Assembly: GCA_902785425.1 (NCBI GenBank)
Contig: CACZYP010000028.1
Location: 1-48,761, forward strand
DNA: 48,761 nt
Reading direction: 5' to 3'
DNA from: an uncultured Ruminococcus sp.
Lineage (GTDB): Bacteria > Bacillota > Clostridia > Oscillospirales > Acutalibacteraceae
Every line of letters begins with the position of its first letter. The stretch's first letter is position 1. The translations under genes were made by a program, and so were the position numbers. This document shows positions 8,693-18,487 of this stretch, in pieces. The notes beneath the pieces are model-generated. The model worked only from the letters and a program-made list of their open reading frames with translations, did no database searches and was not told the DNA's origin.

Positions 8693-8962
8693 CAATAGGT
8701 TAAATGCGATGACGGGGTAAAAGACCTCGGGCAGCACACTTCAGAGAGCCGTCGGTCGGTGTGAGACGGTTGTGTTCCGGGATTCGAGCTCGCCCCTAAG
8801 CGGCCGACTGAAATGCGTTTTGCAGATTAGGAAGGACGGATCCTCACCGTTACAGGAGGTTGGCGTGTCTGCGCCGAAAGAGTGGGCTTTTTTAAGCCAA
8901 CAAAAGTGGTACCACGGAGATTTATAGTCTTCGCCTTTTGAAAGAAAGGCGAAGGCTTTTTT
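8693..8962 (+). promoter_or_regulatory. T-box leader, probably leucine specific (CUC specifier)
   Basis: The hallmark T-box AAAGTGGTACCACGG is at 8903-8917, directly followed by a terminator hairpin. Upstream are a long stem I with an AGAGAG-type distal element and GGTCGGTG. In the presumed specifier loop (GATTCGAGCTCGCCCC, about 8781-8796) the triplet CTC (8789-8791) would pair with a leucine tRNA anticodon GAG. Uncharged tRNA-Leu would stabilise the antiterminator and switch leuA on. The class and the leuA target are firm; the exact specifier is an inference from loop position and target. Confidence 0.87.
8929..8962 (+). terminator. T-box regulated terminator
   Basis: A 10-bp stem CTTCGCCTTT / AAAGGCGAAG (8929-8954) runs into T6. 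It competes with the antiterminator formed by the T-box sequence just upstream. Confidence 0.88.
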
Positions 8963-9011
8963 GTTTATGTGTACCCCCTCGAAAAAACTGCGAATAAGGA
9001 GAAAGAGTGTT

Positions 9012-10697
9012 ATGAAAAATTTTGAGAGATATTCACGTCAGTATTTCAACCCTCCCGTGAATGAGTATAAGTGGGTAAAGAAGGAGTATGTAGATCACGC
9101 TCCGACATGGTGTTCGGTCGATCTTCGTGACGGCAATCAGTCGTTGATCGTTCCTATGAGCATTGACGAGAAGCTTGAGTTTTTTGATCTGCTCGTTAAG
9201 ATCGGTTTCAAGGAGATCGAAGTAGGCTTCCCGGCGGCAAGCGAAACGGAGTACAACTTCCTCAGAAGACTTATCGAAGAAGATCGTATTCCCGATGACG
9301 TTACGGTTCAGGTACTTACTCAGGCAAGAGAGCATATCATTCTCAAAACGTTTGAGTCGCTCAAAGGCTGCAAGAATGCTATCGTTCATTTCTACAATTC
9401 CACATCTAAGGCTCAGCGTGAGCAGGTGTTCAAGAAGTCGAAGGACGAGGTAAAGCAGATAGCTGTTGAGGGCGCAAAGCTCATCAAGCGTCTCCAGGAG
9501 GAAAACGGCACGAACTTCCGTGTTGAGTATTCGCCCGAGTCGTTCACAGGTACGGAACCGGAGTATGCTTTGGAGGTCTGCAACGCTGTATTGGATATTT
9601 TGAAGCCGACTCCCGACAGAAAAATGATCATAAATCTTCCCGTAACGGTAGAGCATTCTCTGCCGCACATTTACGCTAACCAGATCGAGTATATGTCAGA
9701 CAGACTGAACTACAGAGAAGCTGTTGAAGTATCGCTCCATCCGCACAACGACAGAGGCTGCGGCGTTGCCGATACAGAGCTTGGACTTCTCGCAGGCGCA
9801 GACAGAGTTGAGGGTACGCTTTTCGGAAACGGCGAGAGAACAGGCAACGTTGATATCATAACGGTAGCTATGAACATGTTCTCGCAGGGCGTTGATCCGC
9901 AGCTTGACTTCTCTGATATCCCGTCTATATGCGAACTGTATGAGAGAGTTACAAGAATGGAAGTAAGTGCAAGAAGCCCCTATGCAGGCTCGCTCGTGTT
10001 TGCTGCATTCTCCGGCTCGCATCAGGACGCTATCGCAAAGGGCAAGAAGTGGCACCAGGAAAAGGGTCTTACAAGCTGGACTATCCCGTATCTCCCGATA
10101 GACCCGGCAGACGTAGGCAGAGAGTACGAAACGGACGTTATCCGCATCAACTCTCAGTCCGGTAAGGGCGGCGTAGGTTATCTGCTTGAGTCGCATTACG
10201 GCTACGTTCTCCCGAAAGCTTTCAGCGAGAAGGTAAGCTACTTTATCAAAAACGTGTCGGACGTTAATCATAAGGAAATGCTCCCCAACGAGGTATACGA
10301 CTGCTTCGTTCAGGAGTTCATAAATGTAAAGAACCCGATAGAACTTAAGAATATTGTGTTCAGTAAAGCGCAGGCAGACGGCACACGTATGCATGTTGAT
10401 ATGGTAGTAAGCGTAAAGGGCGAGGAAAGAGCCATCTCAGCCGAAGGTTCGGGTCGTCTTTCCGCAGTTAGCCGTGCGCTCAGACATGAACTCGGTGTAG
10501 ATATCTCCGATCTCTCTTACACGGAGCACGCTCTTGAAAGAGGCTCCGACTCTAAGGCTGTAACATACGTTTCCGTTACAGACAAGAACGGCAATGTAGA
10601 GTGGGGCGTAGGCGTTCACGACGATATCATCTACTCTTCCGTAAACGCACTGTTCAGCGCTATCAACAGAAGAGAGTACACAAAGAGCAACGCATAA
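9012..10697 (+). CDS. leuA: 2-isopropylmalate synthase (yeast-type LeuA)
   Basis: Condenses acetyl-CoA with 2-oxoisovalerate to form 2-isopropylmalate, the first committed step of leucine synthesis, in the cytoplasm. The 561-aa length and the N-terminal WCSVDLRDGNQ metal/substrate motif match the longer LeuA type with a C-terminal regulatory domain (about residues 420-555), the usual site of leucine feedback. HPHNDRGCG in the catalytic barrel holds metal-binding histidines. The start is ATG 9012, ten bases after AAGGAG (8996-9001); the in-frame ATG at 8961 lies inside the T-box terminator. A leucine T-box controls it. The stop codon overlaps the start of the next gene by one base (TAATG), so the two are translationally coupled. 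Confidence 0.95.
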   Translation: MKNFERYSRQYFNPPVNEYKWVKKEYVDHAPTWCSVDLRDGNQSLIVPMSIDEKLEFFDLLVKIGFKEIEVGFPAASETEYNFLRRLIEEDRIPDDVTVQVLTQAREHIILKTFESLKGCKNAIVHFYNSTSKAQREQVFKKSKDEVKQIAVEGAKLIKRLQEENGTNFRVEYSPESFTGTEPEYALEVCNAVLDILKPTPDRKMIINLPVTVEHSLPHIYANQIEYMSDRLNYREAVEVSLHPHNDRGCGVADTELGLLAGADRVEGTLFGNGERTGNVDIITVAMNMFSQGVDPQLDFSDIPSICELYERVTRMEVSARSPYAGSLVFAAFSGSHQDAIAKGKKWHQEKGLTSWTIPYLPIDPADVGREYETDVIRINSQSGKGGVGYLLESHYGYVLPKAFSEKVSYFIKNVSDVNHKEMLPNEVYDCFVQEFINVKNPIELKNIVFSKAQADGTRMHVDMVVSVKGEERAISAEGSGRLSAVSRALRHELGVDISDLSYTEHALERGSDSKAVTYVSVTDKNGNVEWGVGVHDDIIYSSVNALFSAINRREYTKSNA

Positions 10698-11107
10698 TGG
10701 GCAGTGCAAATATAACGCTTGAAGAGATACTTCGCCGAAGAATAGAATTCTTGACGGAAGAGTTCGGAATGATCGATCGTGATGATTGCGATGACAGTGA
10801 TCCATACTCATTGTCGTATGACGAGATCAAAACTCAGTATGACGGTGAGATCCGTGCGTACAAAGAAATGTATGATGCGGTTTGCAGCGGAATTAACGAG
10901 TATGAGTTTGTTGAAAAATTTCTCGGTATAATGAATGAGTATGAGGATATTTCAAGATCGTCAGATGCTAACGATAAGATCATTGATATCAATACGGGAA
11001 GAATGAGAAGCGAGCTTGAAAAAATGGAGCTTGGAGCTTATTTTTCCGCAGCAAAAGAAATACTCGGTCTGTTTTTTCCGATAACTACAGCAGAGGATTT
11101 TGAGTAA
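10697..11107 (+). CDS. Small protein of unknown function coupled to leuA
   Basis: 136 aa, highly charged and acidic, predicted soluble and mostly helical, with no signal peptide or membrane segment. I do not recognise the family. Its ATG overlaps the leuA stop codon (TAATG at 10695-10699), and no independent ribosome binding site is needed, so it should be made together with LeuA under the same T-box. This placement between leuA and leuCDB hints at a link to leucine synthesis, but it could be a neutral passenger. The only sequence features of note are a DDCDDSD acidic patch near residue 31 and a hydrophobic C-terminal segment (FSAAKEILGLFFPI). Confidence 0.75.
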   Translation: MGSANITLEEILRRRIEFLTEEFGMIDRDDCDDSDPYSLSYDEIKTQYDGEIRAYKEMYDAVCSGINEYEFVEKFLGIMNEYEDISRSSDANDKIIDINTGRMRSELEKMELGAYFSAAKEILGLFFPITTAEDFE

Positions 11108-11199
11108 TGATCGGTGAACAGTGAAAAGCGGTGTAGCAGCTTCGCTCTTGTTACTATAATCAAAATATACGGAAAAAATAGTGAATTTTAAAAATATAC

Positions 11200-11228
11200 T
11201 TTACCTTAGTAAAAAAAAGGTGTATAAT
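11200..11228 (+). promoter_or_regulatory. Probable promoter of leuCDB
   Basis: TATAAT at 11223-11228 is preceded 17 bases upstream by a weak TTTACC (11200-11205). The surrounding DNA (11160-11230) is strongly A/T rich. The segment 11108-11155 before it contains a degraded hairpin repeat (GCAGCTTCGCTC) but no gene. Confidence 0.55.
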
Positions 11229-11278
11229 AAGGGGAAATGAAATCCTCAGTAACGGATCTACAAAGGAGAATACATTTT

Positions 11279-12538
11279 ATGGGTATGACAATGACGCAGA
11301 AGATCCTCGCCGCAGGCGCAGGTCTTGACAACGTCGTGGCAGGTCAGCTTATCAGAGTTAAGCTGAGCCTCGTCCTCGGCAACGATATCACAACTCCTGT
11401 TGCGATAAACGAATTTGAGAAGAACGGCTTCAACGGCGTGTTCGACAAATCAAAGATCGCAATGGTAATGGATCACTTTGTTCCAAACAAAGACATCAAG
11501 GCTGCTCAGCAGACGAAGCAGTGCAGATGCTTTGCAGGCAAGTTTGATATCGACAACTACTTTGACGTAGGCGAAATGGGCATCGAGCATGCGCTCCTCC
11601 CCGAAAAAGGTCTTGTAGCACCGGGCGATATCGTTATCGGCGCAGATTCACACACCTGCACATACGGTGCACTCGGCGCATTCTCAACGGGTGTAGGCAG
11701 CACCGATATGGCAGCAGGCATGGCAACGGGCGAAGCTTGGTTCAAGGTCCCCGAGGCTATAAAGTTCAACCTCACAGGCAAGCTCAAGCCGTTCGTTTCG
11801 GGTAAGGACGTTATCCTTTACATCATCGGCAAGATCGGTGTTGACGGCGCACTTTACAAGTCTATGGAGTTCACGGGCGAGGGCGTTTCCGAGCTTTCCG
11901 TTGACGACAGACTCTGCATCGCAAACATGGCTATCGAAGCAGGCGCAAAGAACGGCATCTTCGAGGTTGACGATCAGACTCTTGCATACGTAAAGGAAAG
12001 AGTAAACAGAGAGTACAAGGTATACACAGCCGATGAGGACGCTGTATATGAGCGTGTTATTAATATTGATCTCGGAGCAATCGAGCCGACAGTTGCATGT
12101 CCGCACCTTCCCGAGAACACGAAGGACGCATCTATGCTGTCTCACGTTAAGATAGATCAGGTAGTTATCGGTTCCTGCACAAACGGCCGTATCTCCGATC
12201 TTAAGATCGCAGCAGAGATCCTCAAAGGCAAGCATATTGCAAAGGGCGTTCGCTGCATCGTTATCCCTGCAACACCGACCATCTACAGAGAGGCGATGAA
12301 AGCAGGATATATCGATACATTTATGGAAGCAGGCTGCGCCGTATCAACTCCGACATGCGGTCCCTGCCTCGGCGGTTACATGGGTATCCTCGCCGAGAAC
12401 GAGGTTGCAGTTGCAACAACAAACAGAAACTTTGTCGGCAGAATGGGTCACGTAACTTCAAAGATCTTCCTTGCAAGCCCCGCTGTAGCGGCTGCAAGCG
12501 CATTGACAGGCGTTATCACCGACCCGAGAAACGTTTGA
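11279..12538 (+). CDS. leuC: 3-isopropylmalate dehydratase large subunit
   Basis: Together with LeuD it isomerises 2-isopropylmalate to 3-isopropylmalate using a [4Fe-4S] cluster. The 419-aa protein has the cluster cysteines at C300 (GSCTNGR), C360 and C363 (CGPC) and the aconitase-family [10 protein letters not shown] motif at about 121-130. The length and the missing extra loops match the shorter archaeal/clostridial LeuC type. The start at 11279 is chosen because AAAGGAG (11262-11268) lies ten bases before it; the upstream in-frame ATG at 11237 lacks a site. First gene of a leuC-leuD-leuB run. Confidence 0.95.
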   Translation: MGMTMTQKILAAGAGLDNVVAGQLIRVKLSLVLGNDITTPVAINEFEKNGFNGVFDKSKIAMVMDHFVPNKDIKAAQQTKQCRCFAGKFDIDNYFDVGEMGIEHALLPEKGLVAPGDIVIGADSHTCTYGALGAFSTGVGSTDMAAGMATGEAWFKVPEAIKFNLTGKLKPFVSGKDVILYIIGKIGVDGALYKSMEFTGEGVSELSVDDRLCIANMAIEAGAKNGIFEVDDQTLAYVKERVNREYKVYTADEDAVYERVINIDLGAIEPTVACPHLPENTKDASMLSHVKIDQVVIGSCTNGRISDLKIAAEILKGKHIAKGVRCIVIPATPTIYREAMKAGYIDTFMEAGCAVSTPTCGPCLGGYMGILAENEVAVATTNRNFVGRMGHVTSKIFLASPAVAAASALTGVITDPRNV

Positions 12539-12559
12539 TAAAGCAGGAGGAGTATTTCA

Positions 12560-13051
12560 ATGAACGCAAAAGGCATCGTACACAAGTACGGCAATAATAT
12601 AGACACCGACGTAATCATCCCTGCAAGATACCTCAACACAGCTGACCACAGCGAGCTTGCAAAGCACTGCATGGAGGATATCGATACCGAGTTCGTAAAC
12701 AAGGTGAACAAGGGCGACATTATGGTAGGCGGAGCAAACTTCGGCTGCGGTTCTTCAAGAGAGCACGCACCTATTGCGATAAAGGCTTCCGGTATTGACT
12801 GCGTTATCGCAAAGAGTTTCGCAAGAATTTTCTACCGAAATGCTATCAACATCGGTCTTGCTATTCTTGAGTGCCCCGAGGCAAGCGAGAAGATCGAAAA
12901 CGGCGACACTGTTTCCGTTGATTTCGATACGGGCGTTATCACTAACGAAACGAAGGGCGAGCAGTATCAGGCTCAGCCGTTCCCCGAGTTCATCAAAGAG
13001 ATCATCAGAGCAAACGGCTTGCTCAACTCGATAAAAAACAGACAAAACTGA
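12560..13051 (+). CDS. leuD: 3-isopropylmalate dehydratase small subunit
   Basis: Swivel-domain partner of LeuC that completes the isopropylmalate isomerase active site. The 163-aa length is normal for the family. The conserved [12 protein letters not shown] and [15 protein letters not shown] motifs are at about residues 13-24 and 56-70. ATG 12560 follows AGGAGGAG by a short gap, 21 bases after the leuC stop, so it is cotranscribed with leuC. Confidence 0.95.
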   Translation: MNAKGIVHKYGNNIDTDVIIPARYLNTADHSELAKHCMEDIDTEFVNKVNKGDIMVGGANFGCGSSREHAPIAIKASGIDCVIAKSFARIFYRNAINIGLAILECPEASEKIENGDTVSVDFDTGVITNETKGEQYQAQPFPEFIKEIIRANGLLNSIKNRQN

Positions 13052-13088
13052 TTGAAGCAGATTGAAGTAAAAGAACAGGTGAGTTAAA

Positions 13089-14165
13089 ATGAACAAGAAG
13101 ATAACAGTCCTTAAGGGTGACGGTATCGGTCCGGAGATCGTAGACGAGGCTCTTAAAGTGCTTGATAAGATCGGCGAAAAGTACGGTCATACCTTTGAAA
13201 AGGATTTCGTAGATATCGGCGGCGCATCTATCGACAAATTCGGCGTGCCGATCACAGACGAAGGTCTGGAGCGCTGCAAAAACTGCGACAGCGTACTGCT
13301 CGGCGCAGTAGGCGGCCCGAAGTGGGACGTAATCGATCCCGCAAAGCGCCCCGAAAAGGCTCTCCTTAAAGTAAGAGCAGAGCTTGGACTTTTTGCAAAC
13401 CTTCGCCCGACAAAGATGTTCGGTCAGCTCAAAGCGGCTTCTCCGCTTAAAGATACAGGCATCAAGGACGGCCTTGATCTTATGATCGTTCGTGAGCTTA
13501 CAGGCGGAATCTATTTCGGTGAGCACAAGACTTACGAAGAAAACGGCGAAACAGTTGCAACAGATCTTATGCTTTATTCCGAGCATGAGATCGAGCGTAT
13601 CGGCAGAGTAGCTTTTGAAACTGCACGCAAGAGAGGCAGCAAGGTACACTCCGTAGATAAGGCAAACGTGCTTGATTCTTCAAAGCTCTGGAGAAAGGTA
13701 ATGCACAAGCTTGCAGAAGAGTACAGCGACGTTGAGTATAACGATATCCTCGTTGACAACACTGCAATGCAGCTTGTAAGAAATCCGGGTCAGTTCGATG
13801 TTATCGTAACAGAGAACATGTTCGGTGATATTCTTTCCGATGAGGCAAGCATGCTCACAGGCTCTATCGGTATGATGCCTTCCGCAAGCCTTTCCGAGAC
13901 AACGCTCGGCATGTACGAGCCCATTCACGGTTCCGCACCCGATATCGCAGGACAGAACATCGCAAATCCGCTCGGAACTATTCTTTCCGTTGCAATGATG
14001 CTCCGCTACTCCTTCGATATGATCGAGGAAGCAGACGCTATCGAAAACGCCGTTAACGCAGTTCTTGATAAGGGCTACAGAACGGTAGACATCGCCGGCA
14101 AAGACGCAGACGTTAAAAAGGTTTCCTGCAGCGAAATGGGCGACCTCGTTTGCTCAGAACTTTAA
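13089..14165 (+). CDS. leuB: 3-isopropylmalate dehydrogenase
   Basis: Oxidative decarboxylation of 3-isopropylmalate with NAD+ to the precursor of 2-oxoisocaproate. The 358-aa protein has GDGIGPEI at 10-17, the substrate/metal aspartates D223, D247 and D251 ([13 protein letters not shown]), catalytic K191 (DKANVL) and the NAD-binding HGSAPDIAG at 280-288. AGGTGAG (13077-13083) precedes the ATG. The spacing to leuD (37 bases) supports one leuCDB transcript. The gene is followed by a palindromic repeat. Confidence 0.96.
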   Translation: MNKKITVLKGDGIGPEIVDEALKVLDKIGEKYGHTFEKDFVDIGGASIDKFGVPITDEGLERCKNCDSVLLGAVGGPKWDVIDPAKRPEKALLKVRAELGLFANLRPTKMFGQLKAASPLKDTGIKDGLDLMIVRELTGGIYFGEHKTYEENGETVATDLMLYSEHEIERIGRVAFETARKRGSKVHSVDKANVLDSSKLWRKVMHKLAEEYSDVEYNDILVDNTAMQLVRNPGQFDVIVTENMFGDILSDEASMLTGSIGMMPSASLSETTLGMYEPIHGSAPDIAGQNIANPLGTILSVAMMLRYSFDMIEEADAIENAVNAVLDKGYRTVDIAGKDADVKKVSCSEMGDLVCSEL

Positions 14166-14187
14166 TTCAATCCCGAGTATTATTTAT

Positions 14188-14375
14188 AATTGACAATGGA
14201 CAATGGATAATTGACAATTGCGGAAGCACTTCGTGCTTGATTTATATTAGTTTTTTAAACTTAACACGTATCGCTTTGCAGCGAGTAAAAGTATAGCATT
14301 GTGATAACTAATACGATCCAACTCGCCGAAGGCGAGTTCCATAATTGTCAATTATCAATTCTCAATTGTCAATTG
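14188..14375. repeat. AATTGACAATT-family modular palindromic repeat
   Basis: The left arm AATTGACAATGGACAATGG leads to the hairpin AAGCACTTCGTGCTT. The right side mirrors it with AACTCGCCGAAGGCGAGTT and an arm of AATTGTCAATTATCAATT type, so the whole element is an inverted pair. The core (about 14255-14325) contains ACTAATACGATCC. The left and right hairpins are of different types. After it, 14376-14477 holds the direct repeat AAAGCGCATT twice (14411-14430) and the small hairpin GTGGGAGTATCCCAC before ilvA. Confidence 0.75.
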
Positions 14376-14477
14376 CATTAACATTCCACACTTTATAAAA
14401 AACGGTATCTAAAGCGCATTAAAGCGCATTTATATTCAAAGTGGGAGTATCCCACCGCAAGAGAGGACTTGACAATA

Positions 14478-15674
14478 ATGGTTCAGCTTGAAAATGTATA
14501 TCAGGCGGCTTTTGCACTCAAAAACATCATAAGAAATACAGAGCTTATCCGTGCTCCGAAGATAAACCCGGACGTAAATCTTTACATAAAGCCCGAAAAT
14601 CTTCAGATCACAGGTTCGTTCAAAGTCAGAGGCGCAGCCTACAAGATCTCTCGCCTTACCGAAGAGGAGAAGGCAAGAGGCGTTATCGCCTGCTCCGCAG
14701 GAAACCACGCTCAGGGCGTCGCTCTTGCGGCTCAGAGAAACGGCATCAAATCGGTAATCTGCCTGCCGGATATCGCTCCGATATCAAAGGTGGAGGCAAC
14801 ACGCTCCTACGGCGCACAGATAGAGCTTGTAAACGGAGTTTACGACGATGCATATCAGCGTGCTTTGCAGCTTCGTGACGAGATGGGTTATACGTTTATA
14901 CACCCGTTCGATGATGATTTCGTTATCGCAGGTCAGGGCACTATCGCAATCGAGATACTCAACGAGAACCCCGACGTAGAGGCTATCGTTGTTCCCGTAG
15001 GCGGCGGCGGACTTATCTCCGGTATTGCATATACCGTGAAGATGCTTCGCCCCGATGTAAAGGTCTACGGCGTTCAGGCAGCAGGCGCACCGTCAATGGC
15101 TAATTCGATCAATGAAAAGAAGATCCTAAAGCTTGACAGCGTGAGCACTTTCTGCGACGGTATCGCAGTAAAGCAGCCCGGAGAGAACACATTTGAAATG
15201 TGCAGCGAGTATGTTGACGACATAGTAACTGTAACAGACGATGAAACTGCTAACGCTATCCTCGCACTTATGGAGAATCAGAAGCTCGTAGCAGAGGGCG
15301 CAGGCGCAGTTTCCGTTGCAGCCGTAATGTTCAACAAGCTCCCCGTAAAGGGCAAGAACACGGTCTGCGTAGTTTCGGGCGGCAATATCGACGTAACGAT
15401 CCTGTCAAGGATCATCGACAGAGGTCTTCTTAAGTCCGGCAGACTTGAAAAGCTTTCTATCCAGCTTACCGACAAGCCCGGTCAGCTTCGTGATATGTCG
15501 GCGATCATCGCAAAGACGGGTGCAAATATCGTATCCGTAAATTACGAGCACGCCGAAAAGGGCAGCGACATCAACAGCTGCATCATCAGAATAGAGCTTG
15601 AAACAAAGAACAGAGCACACATCAAGGAAGTGCGCAAAGCACTTTCCGATGAAGGCTTTACGATACTTAATTAA
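14478..15674 (+). CDS. ilvA: Threonine ammonia-lyase with C-terminal ACT domain
   Basis: PLP enzyme that deaminates threonine to 2-oxobutyrate, the entry to isoleucine synthesis. 398 aa. The PLP lysine is K49 in GSFKVRGA, the phosphate-binding loop GGGGL is at 175-179, and a single ACT domain spans about 325-398 (LTDKPGQLRDMSAIIAKTGA). This is the medium form of the family, so feedback control or a catabolic role cannot be told apart from sequence alone. ATG 14478 is favoured because GAGAGG (14461-14466) is well spaced; an in-frame TTG at 14469 is too close. The next gene, ridA, deals with the reactive product of this enzyme. Confidence 0.92.
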   Translation: MVQLENVYQAAFALKNIIRNTELIRAPKINPDVNLYIKPENLQITGSFKVRGAAYKISRLTEEEKARGVIACSAGNHAQGVALAAQRNGIKSVICLPDIAPISKVEATRSYGAQIELVNGVYDDAYQRALQLRDEMGYTFIHPFDDDFVIAGQGTIAIEILNENPDVEAIVVPVGGGGLISGIAYTVKMLRPDVKVYGVQAAGAPSMANSINEKKILKLDSVSTFCDGIAVKQPGENTFEMCSEYVDDIVTVTDDETANAILALMENQKLVAEGAGAVSVAAVMFNKLPVKGKNTVCVVSGGNIDVTILSRIIDRGLLKSGRLEKLSIQLTDKPGQLRDMSAIIAKTGANIVSVNYEHAEKGSDINSCIIRIELETKNRAHIKEVRKALSDEGFTILN

Positions 15675-15800
15675 TTGACAATTGACAATGGATAATTGAC
15701 AATTTCGGAACTCGCCTGCGGCGAGTTGAATATAAAAAACAGGAGCGAAGCGACTCCGCAATTTTCAATTTTCCATTTTCCGTTTTCAATTTGAATTTGA
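15673..15800. repeat. Compact AATTGACAATT-family repeat between ilvA and ridA
   Basis: The element begins within the ilvA stop codon (TAATTGACAATTG) and runs almost to the ridA ribosome binding site. Left hairpin AACTCGCCTGCGGCGAGTT and right hairpin GGAGCGAAGCGACTCC are joined by only about a dozen A/T-rich bases, and the right arm reads AATTTTCAATTTTCC. It fills the whole intergenic gap of a likely operon. Confidence 0.75.
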
Positions 15801-15816
15801 ATTGGAGGTTTTTGAA

Positions 15817-16191
15817 ATGGCAGAGAAAATTTATACAAAGAATGCACCTGATGCAATTGGTCCTTATTCACAGGCAGTCAAGGTCGGCTCGTTCGTTTTT
15901 ACGTCGGGTCAGATCGCAATTGACCCGGCGACGGGCGCTGTAGAGGCAACTACTATCGAAGCTCAGACAGAGCAGGTATGTAAGAACCTCGGCGCTGTTC
16001 TCGCCGAGGCAGGCAGCAGCTTTGACAAAGCAATAAAAACTGTATGTTTTTTGGCAGACATGAGCGATTTCGCAGCGTTCAATGAGATCTACGGCAAGTA
16101 CTTCACATCTAAGCCGGCACGCTCCTGCGTAGCGGTAAAGTCACTTCCCAAGAACGTTCTTGTTGAAGTAGAGGTCATTGCCGAAGCATAA
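15817..16191 (+). CDS. ridA: RidA family 2-iminobutanoate/2-iminopropanoate deaminase
   Basis: 124-aa YjgF/YER057c/UK114 family protein that hydrolyses the enamine/imine intermediates released by PLP lyases such as IlvA, protecting PLP enzymes. Family motifs visible are APDAIGPYSQAV near the N-terminus, SGQIAIDP at about 35-42 and the C-terminal RSCVAVKSLPKNVLVEVE with the active-site arginine. ATG 15817 follows GGAGG (15804-15808) by eight bases. Its place between ilvA and ilvB fits its role. Confidence 0.94.
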   Translation: MAEKIYTKNAPDAIGPYSQAVKVGSFVFTSGQIAIDPATGAVEATTIEAQTEQVCKNLGAVLAEAGSSFDKAIKTVCFLADMSDFAAFNEIYGKYFTSKPARSCVAVKSLPKNVLVEVEVIAEA

Positions 16192-16234
16192 GGAATAAAT
16201 ATCGCTTTATCATATACGGAAAGGACAGATTGAA

Positions 16235-17893
16235 ATGGTTTTAAACGGTTCACAGATACTTGCGAACGTTCTGATCGAAAACGAAGTAGATACTATCTTC
16301 GGTTATCCGGGCGGAGCAGTTCTGAATATCTATGATGCGCTTTACGAGTACAGCGACAGGATAACTCATATCCTCACGGCTCACGAACAGGGCGCTGCAC
16401 ACGCTGCTGACGGTTATGCAAGAGCTACAGGTAAAACAGGCGTATGCCTTGCAACCTCCGGCCCCGGCGCTACAAACCTTGTAACGGGCATCGCAACGGC
16501 TTACATGGATTCCGTTCCTATGGTAGCCATCACAGGCAACGTTCCGAATTCACTCATCGGCAGAGACTCCTTCCAGGAGGTCTATATAGCAGGCATCACA
16601 ATGCCTATCACAAAGCACAACTTTGTTGTAAGAAAGATCGAAGATCTTGCTCCTACGCTTCGCAGCGCATTCAAGATCGCTATAAGCGGCAGACCCGGCC
16701 CCGTTCTTGTTGATATCCCGAAGGATATCACGGCGGCGGTAACGGAATATACACCCGCTCCCAAGCAGACGGCTGAACGCCTGCTCAGCTATACGGGCGA
16801 CAGAATAGATGTTATCGCAGAAGAGATCAACAAGGCTAAGCGCCCCGTGATCATCTTCGGCGGCGGCGTAAAGAACTCCAACGCAGGCAAGATCCTGAAG
16901 AATATCATCAAGAAAGCCAATATCCCTGCAACGCACACTCTCATGGCAGCAGGCGTTCTTCGCTGGGACATGGAAGAAAACCTCGGTATGCTCGGAATGC
17001 ACGGTTCGGTTTGTGCTAACAGAGCAGTAAACGACGCCGATGTTATCATTACTGTAGGCAGCCGTTTCTCCGACAGAGTGGCGCTTTCGCCCTCCAAGTT
17101 CGGCAAGAGAGCTGTTATGATACATATCGATATCGACCAGAGCGAGATCGACAAAAACGTTAAGTGCGATTATCATATCGTAGGCGACGCCGAGACAGTT
17201 CTCGGCGACCTTGAGCCGCTTCTTGAAGAGACCAGACATACAGAGTGGTTTGAAGAGATCAACAAGATGGACAAGCAGATCGCTTTCACACAGGGCGGCG
17301 ACGTTCTTCATCCGAAGGAGATCATGGACATCATCAGCGAGGTAGGCGGCGACGACGGACTTTACGTTACAGACGTTGGTCAGCACCAGATGTGGGCTGC
17401 TCAGTATCTGCATCACGTAAAGGCTGATAATTTCCTCACAAGCGGCGGCCTCGGCACAATGGGCTACGGCTACGGCGCAGCTATCGGCGCCCAGATCGGT
17501 ACAGGCAGAAAAACTGTATTCCACATCACGGGCGACGGTTCGTTCCATATGAACCTTAATGAAGCATGCACGGCAGTTTCTTATGATCTGCCCGTAATCA
17601 CTGTAATTCTTAACAACTCCGTTCTCGGTATGGTAAGACAGTGGCAGACAAGCTTCTACGGCAAGCGCTACTCCGCTACCGATCCTCACAGAAAGACAAA
17701 CTATGTAAAGCTTGCAGAGGGCTTCGGCGCTAAGGGCTATTCCTGCAAGAATGCCGACGAGTTCAGAGCAGCACTCAAAGAAGCTGTTGAGTACGGCGGT
17801 CCTGTTTGGATAGAGTGCCTGGTTGGCAAGGACGAAAAGGTTCTTCCGATGATCCCGGGCGGCGGAACGGTTGAAGACATTATCTGCGAATAA
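16235..17893 (+). CDS. ilvB: Acetolactate synthase large (catalytic) subunit
   Basis: ThDP-dependent condensation of pyruvate with pyruvate or 2-oxobutyrate, the common step of valine, leucine and isoleucine synthesis. 552 aa, the normal length. The N-terminal PYR domain has YPGGAVLNIYDAL and the catalytic glutamate in HEQGAAHAADGYARA. The C-terminal ThDP motif runs from GDGSFHMN to ILNN. ATG 16235 follows AAGGA (16221-16225). The regulatory subunit ilvN starts 14 bases after the stop. The biosynthetic AHAS type is supported by the regulatory partner and the pathway context. Confidence 0.96.
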   Translation: MVLNGSQILANVLIENEVDTIFGYPGGAVLNIYDALYEYSDRITHILTAHEQGAAHAADGYARATGKTGVCLATSGPGATNLVTGIATAYMDSVPMVAITGNVPNSLIGRDSFQEVYIAGITMPITKHNFVVRKIEDLAPTLRSAFKIAISGRPGPVLVDIPKDITAAVTEYTPAPKQTAERLLSYTGDRIDVIAEEINKAKRPVIIFGGGVKNSNAGKILKNIIKKANIPATHTLMAAGVLRWDMEENLGMLGMHGSVCANRAVNDADVIITVGSRFSDRVALSPSKFGKRAVMIHIDIDQSEIDKNVKCDYHIVGDAETVLGDLEPLLEETRHTEWFEEINKMDKQIAFTQGGDVLHPKEIMDIISEVGGDDGLYVTDVGQHQMWAAQYLHHVKADNFLTSGGLGTMGYGYGAAIGAQIGTGRKTVFHITGDGSFHMNLNEACTAVSYDLPVITVILNNSVLGMVRQWQTSFYGKRYSATDPHRKTNYVKLAEGFGAKGYSCKNADEFRAALKEAVEYGGPVWIECLVGKDEKVLPMIPGGGTVEDIICE

Positions 17894-17907
17894 GGAGGGT
17901 CGTTTGT

Positions 17908-18405
17908 ATGAACAAGAAGAAATATCTCAGCATCTTAGTGGACAACCATGAGGGTGTGCTCACAAGAATTGCATCTCTTTTCCGTCAGAGAGGCTTCAAT
18001 ATCGACAGCCTTACAGTCTCAGCTACGAACGACAGCTCGCTTTCACGTATCACGATCGGCATGTCGGGCGACGAGGAAGAGATCAAGCAGATCATCAATC
18101 AGACAAAAAAGCTTTACGAATATGAGGGAATGTTCGAGATCGACCCGAACGACAGCCTTATCAGAGAGCTTCTTCTCGTAAAGGTTGCAGCAGACGAGCA
18201 TATCAGAAGCAGTCTGCTCGAACTTGCTACTATCTACAAGGCAAAGATCATTGACATTTCCGACGGCAGCATGGTTTTCGAGCTTACAGGCAAGCCGCTC
18301 AAGCTTGATTCCTACATCGAGAACCTCAAGCCTTACAAGATCCTTGAAATGTGCCGCACCGGCGCTACGGCTCTCCAGCGTGGCAAGGTCAAGATGACTA
18401 AGTAA
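17908..18405 (+). CDS. ilvN: Acetolactate synthase small (regulatory) subunit
   Basis: 165-aa regulatory partner of IlvB that activates the enzyme and carries the valine feedback site. The N-terminal ACT domain (about 5-78) shows LVDNHEGVLTRIASLFRQRGFNIDSL split over the usual glycine and asparagine positions; the C-terminal half matches the AHAS small-subunit domain. AAGGAGGGT overlaps the ilvB stop codon and gives a strong start at ATG 17908. Cotranscription with ilvB is near certain. The symbol ilvH would be equally valid. Confidence 0.95.
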   Translation: MNKKKYLSILVDNHEGVLTRIASLFRQRGFNIDSLTVSATNDSSLSRITIGMSGDEEEIKQIINQTKKLYEYEGMFEIDPNDSLIRELLLVKVAADEHIRSSLLELATIYKAKIIDISDGSMVFELTGKPLKLDSYIENLKPYKILEMCRTGATALQRGKVKMTK

Positions 18406-18487
18406 TTTATTAATGTTACCGGCTTAGAATTATTATTGTTTTGTTCGCTGTTCTGGCAGCGAGCGCATTTAAGAATTCAGGAAGTTG

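Noticed and set aside
14188-14375. CRISPR-like array in the repeated AATTGACAATT arms
   Set aside because: Units are short, adjacent, without regular spacers, and arranged as inverted arms; no cas gene is present.
16550-17689. 379-codon minus-strand frame opposite ilvB
   Set aside because: The opposite strand encodes a complete, motif-rich acetolactate synthase; the antisense protein has no recognisable domain.
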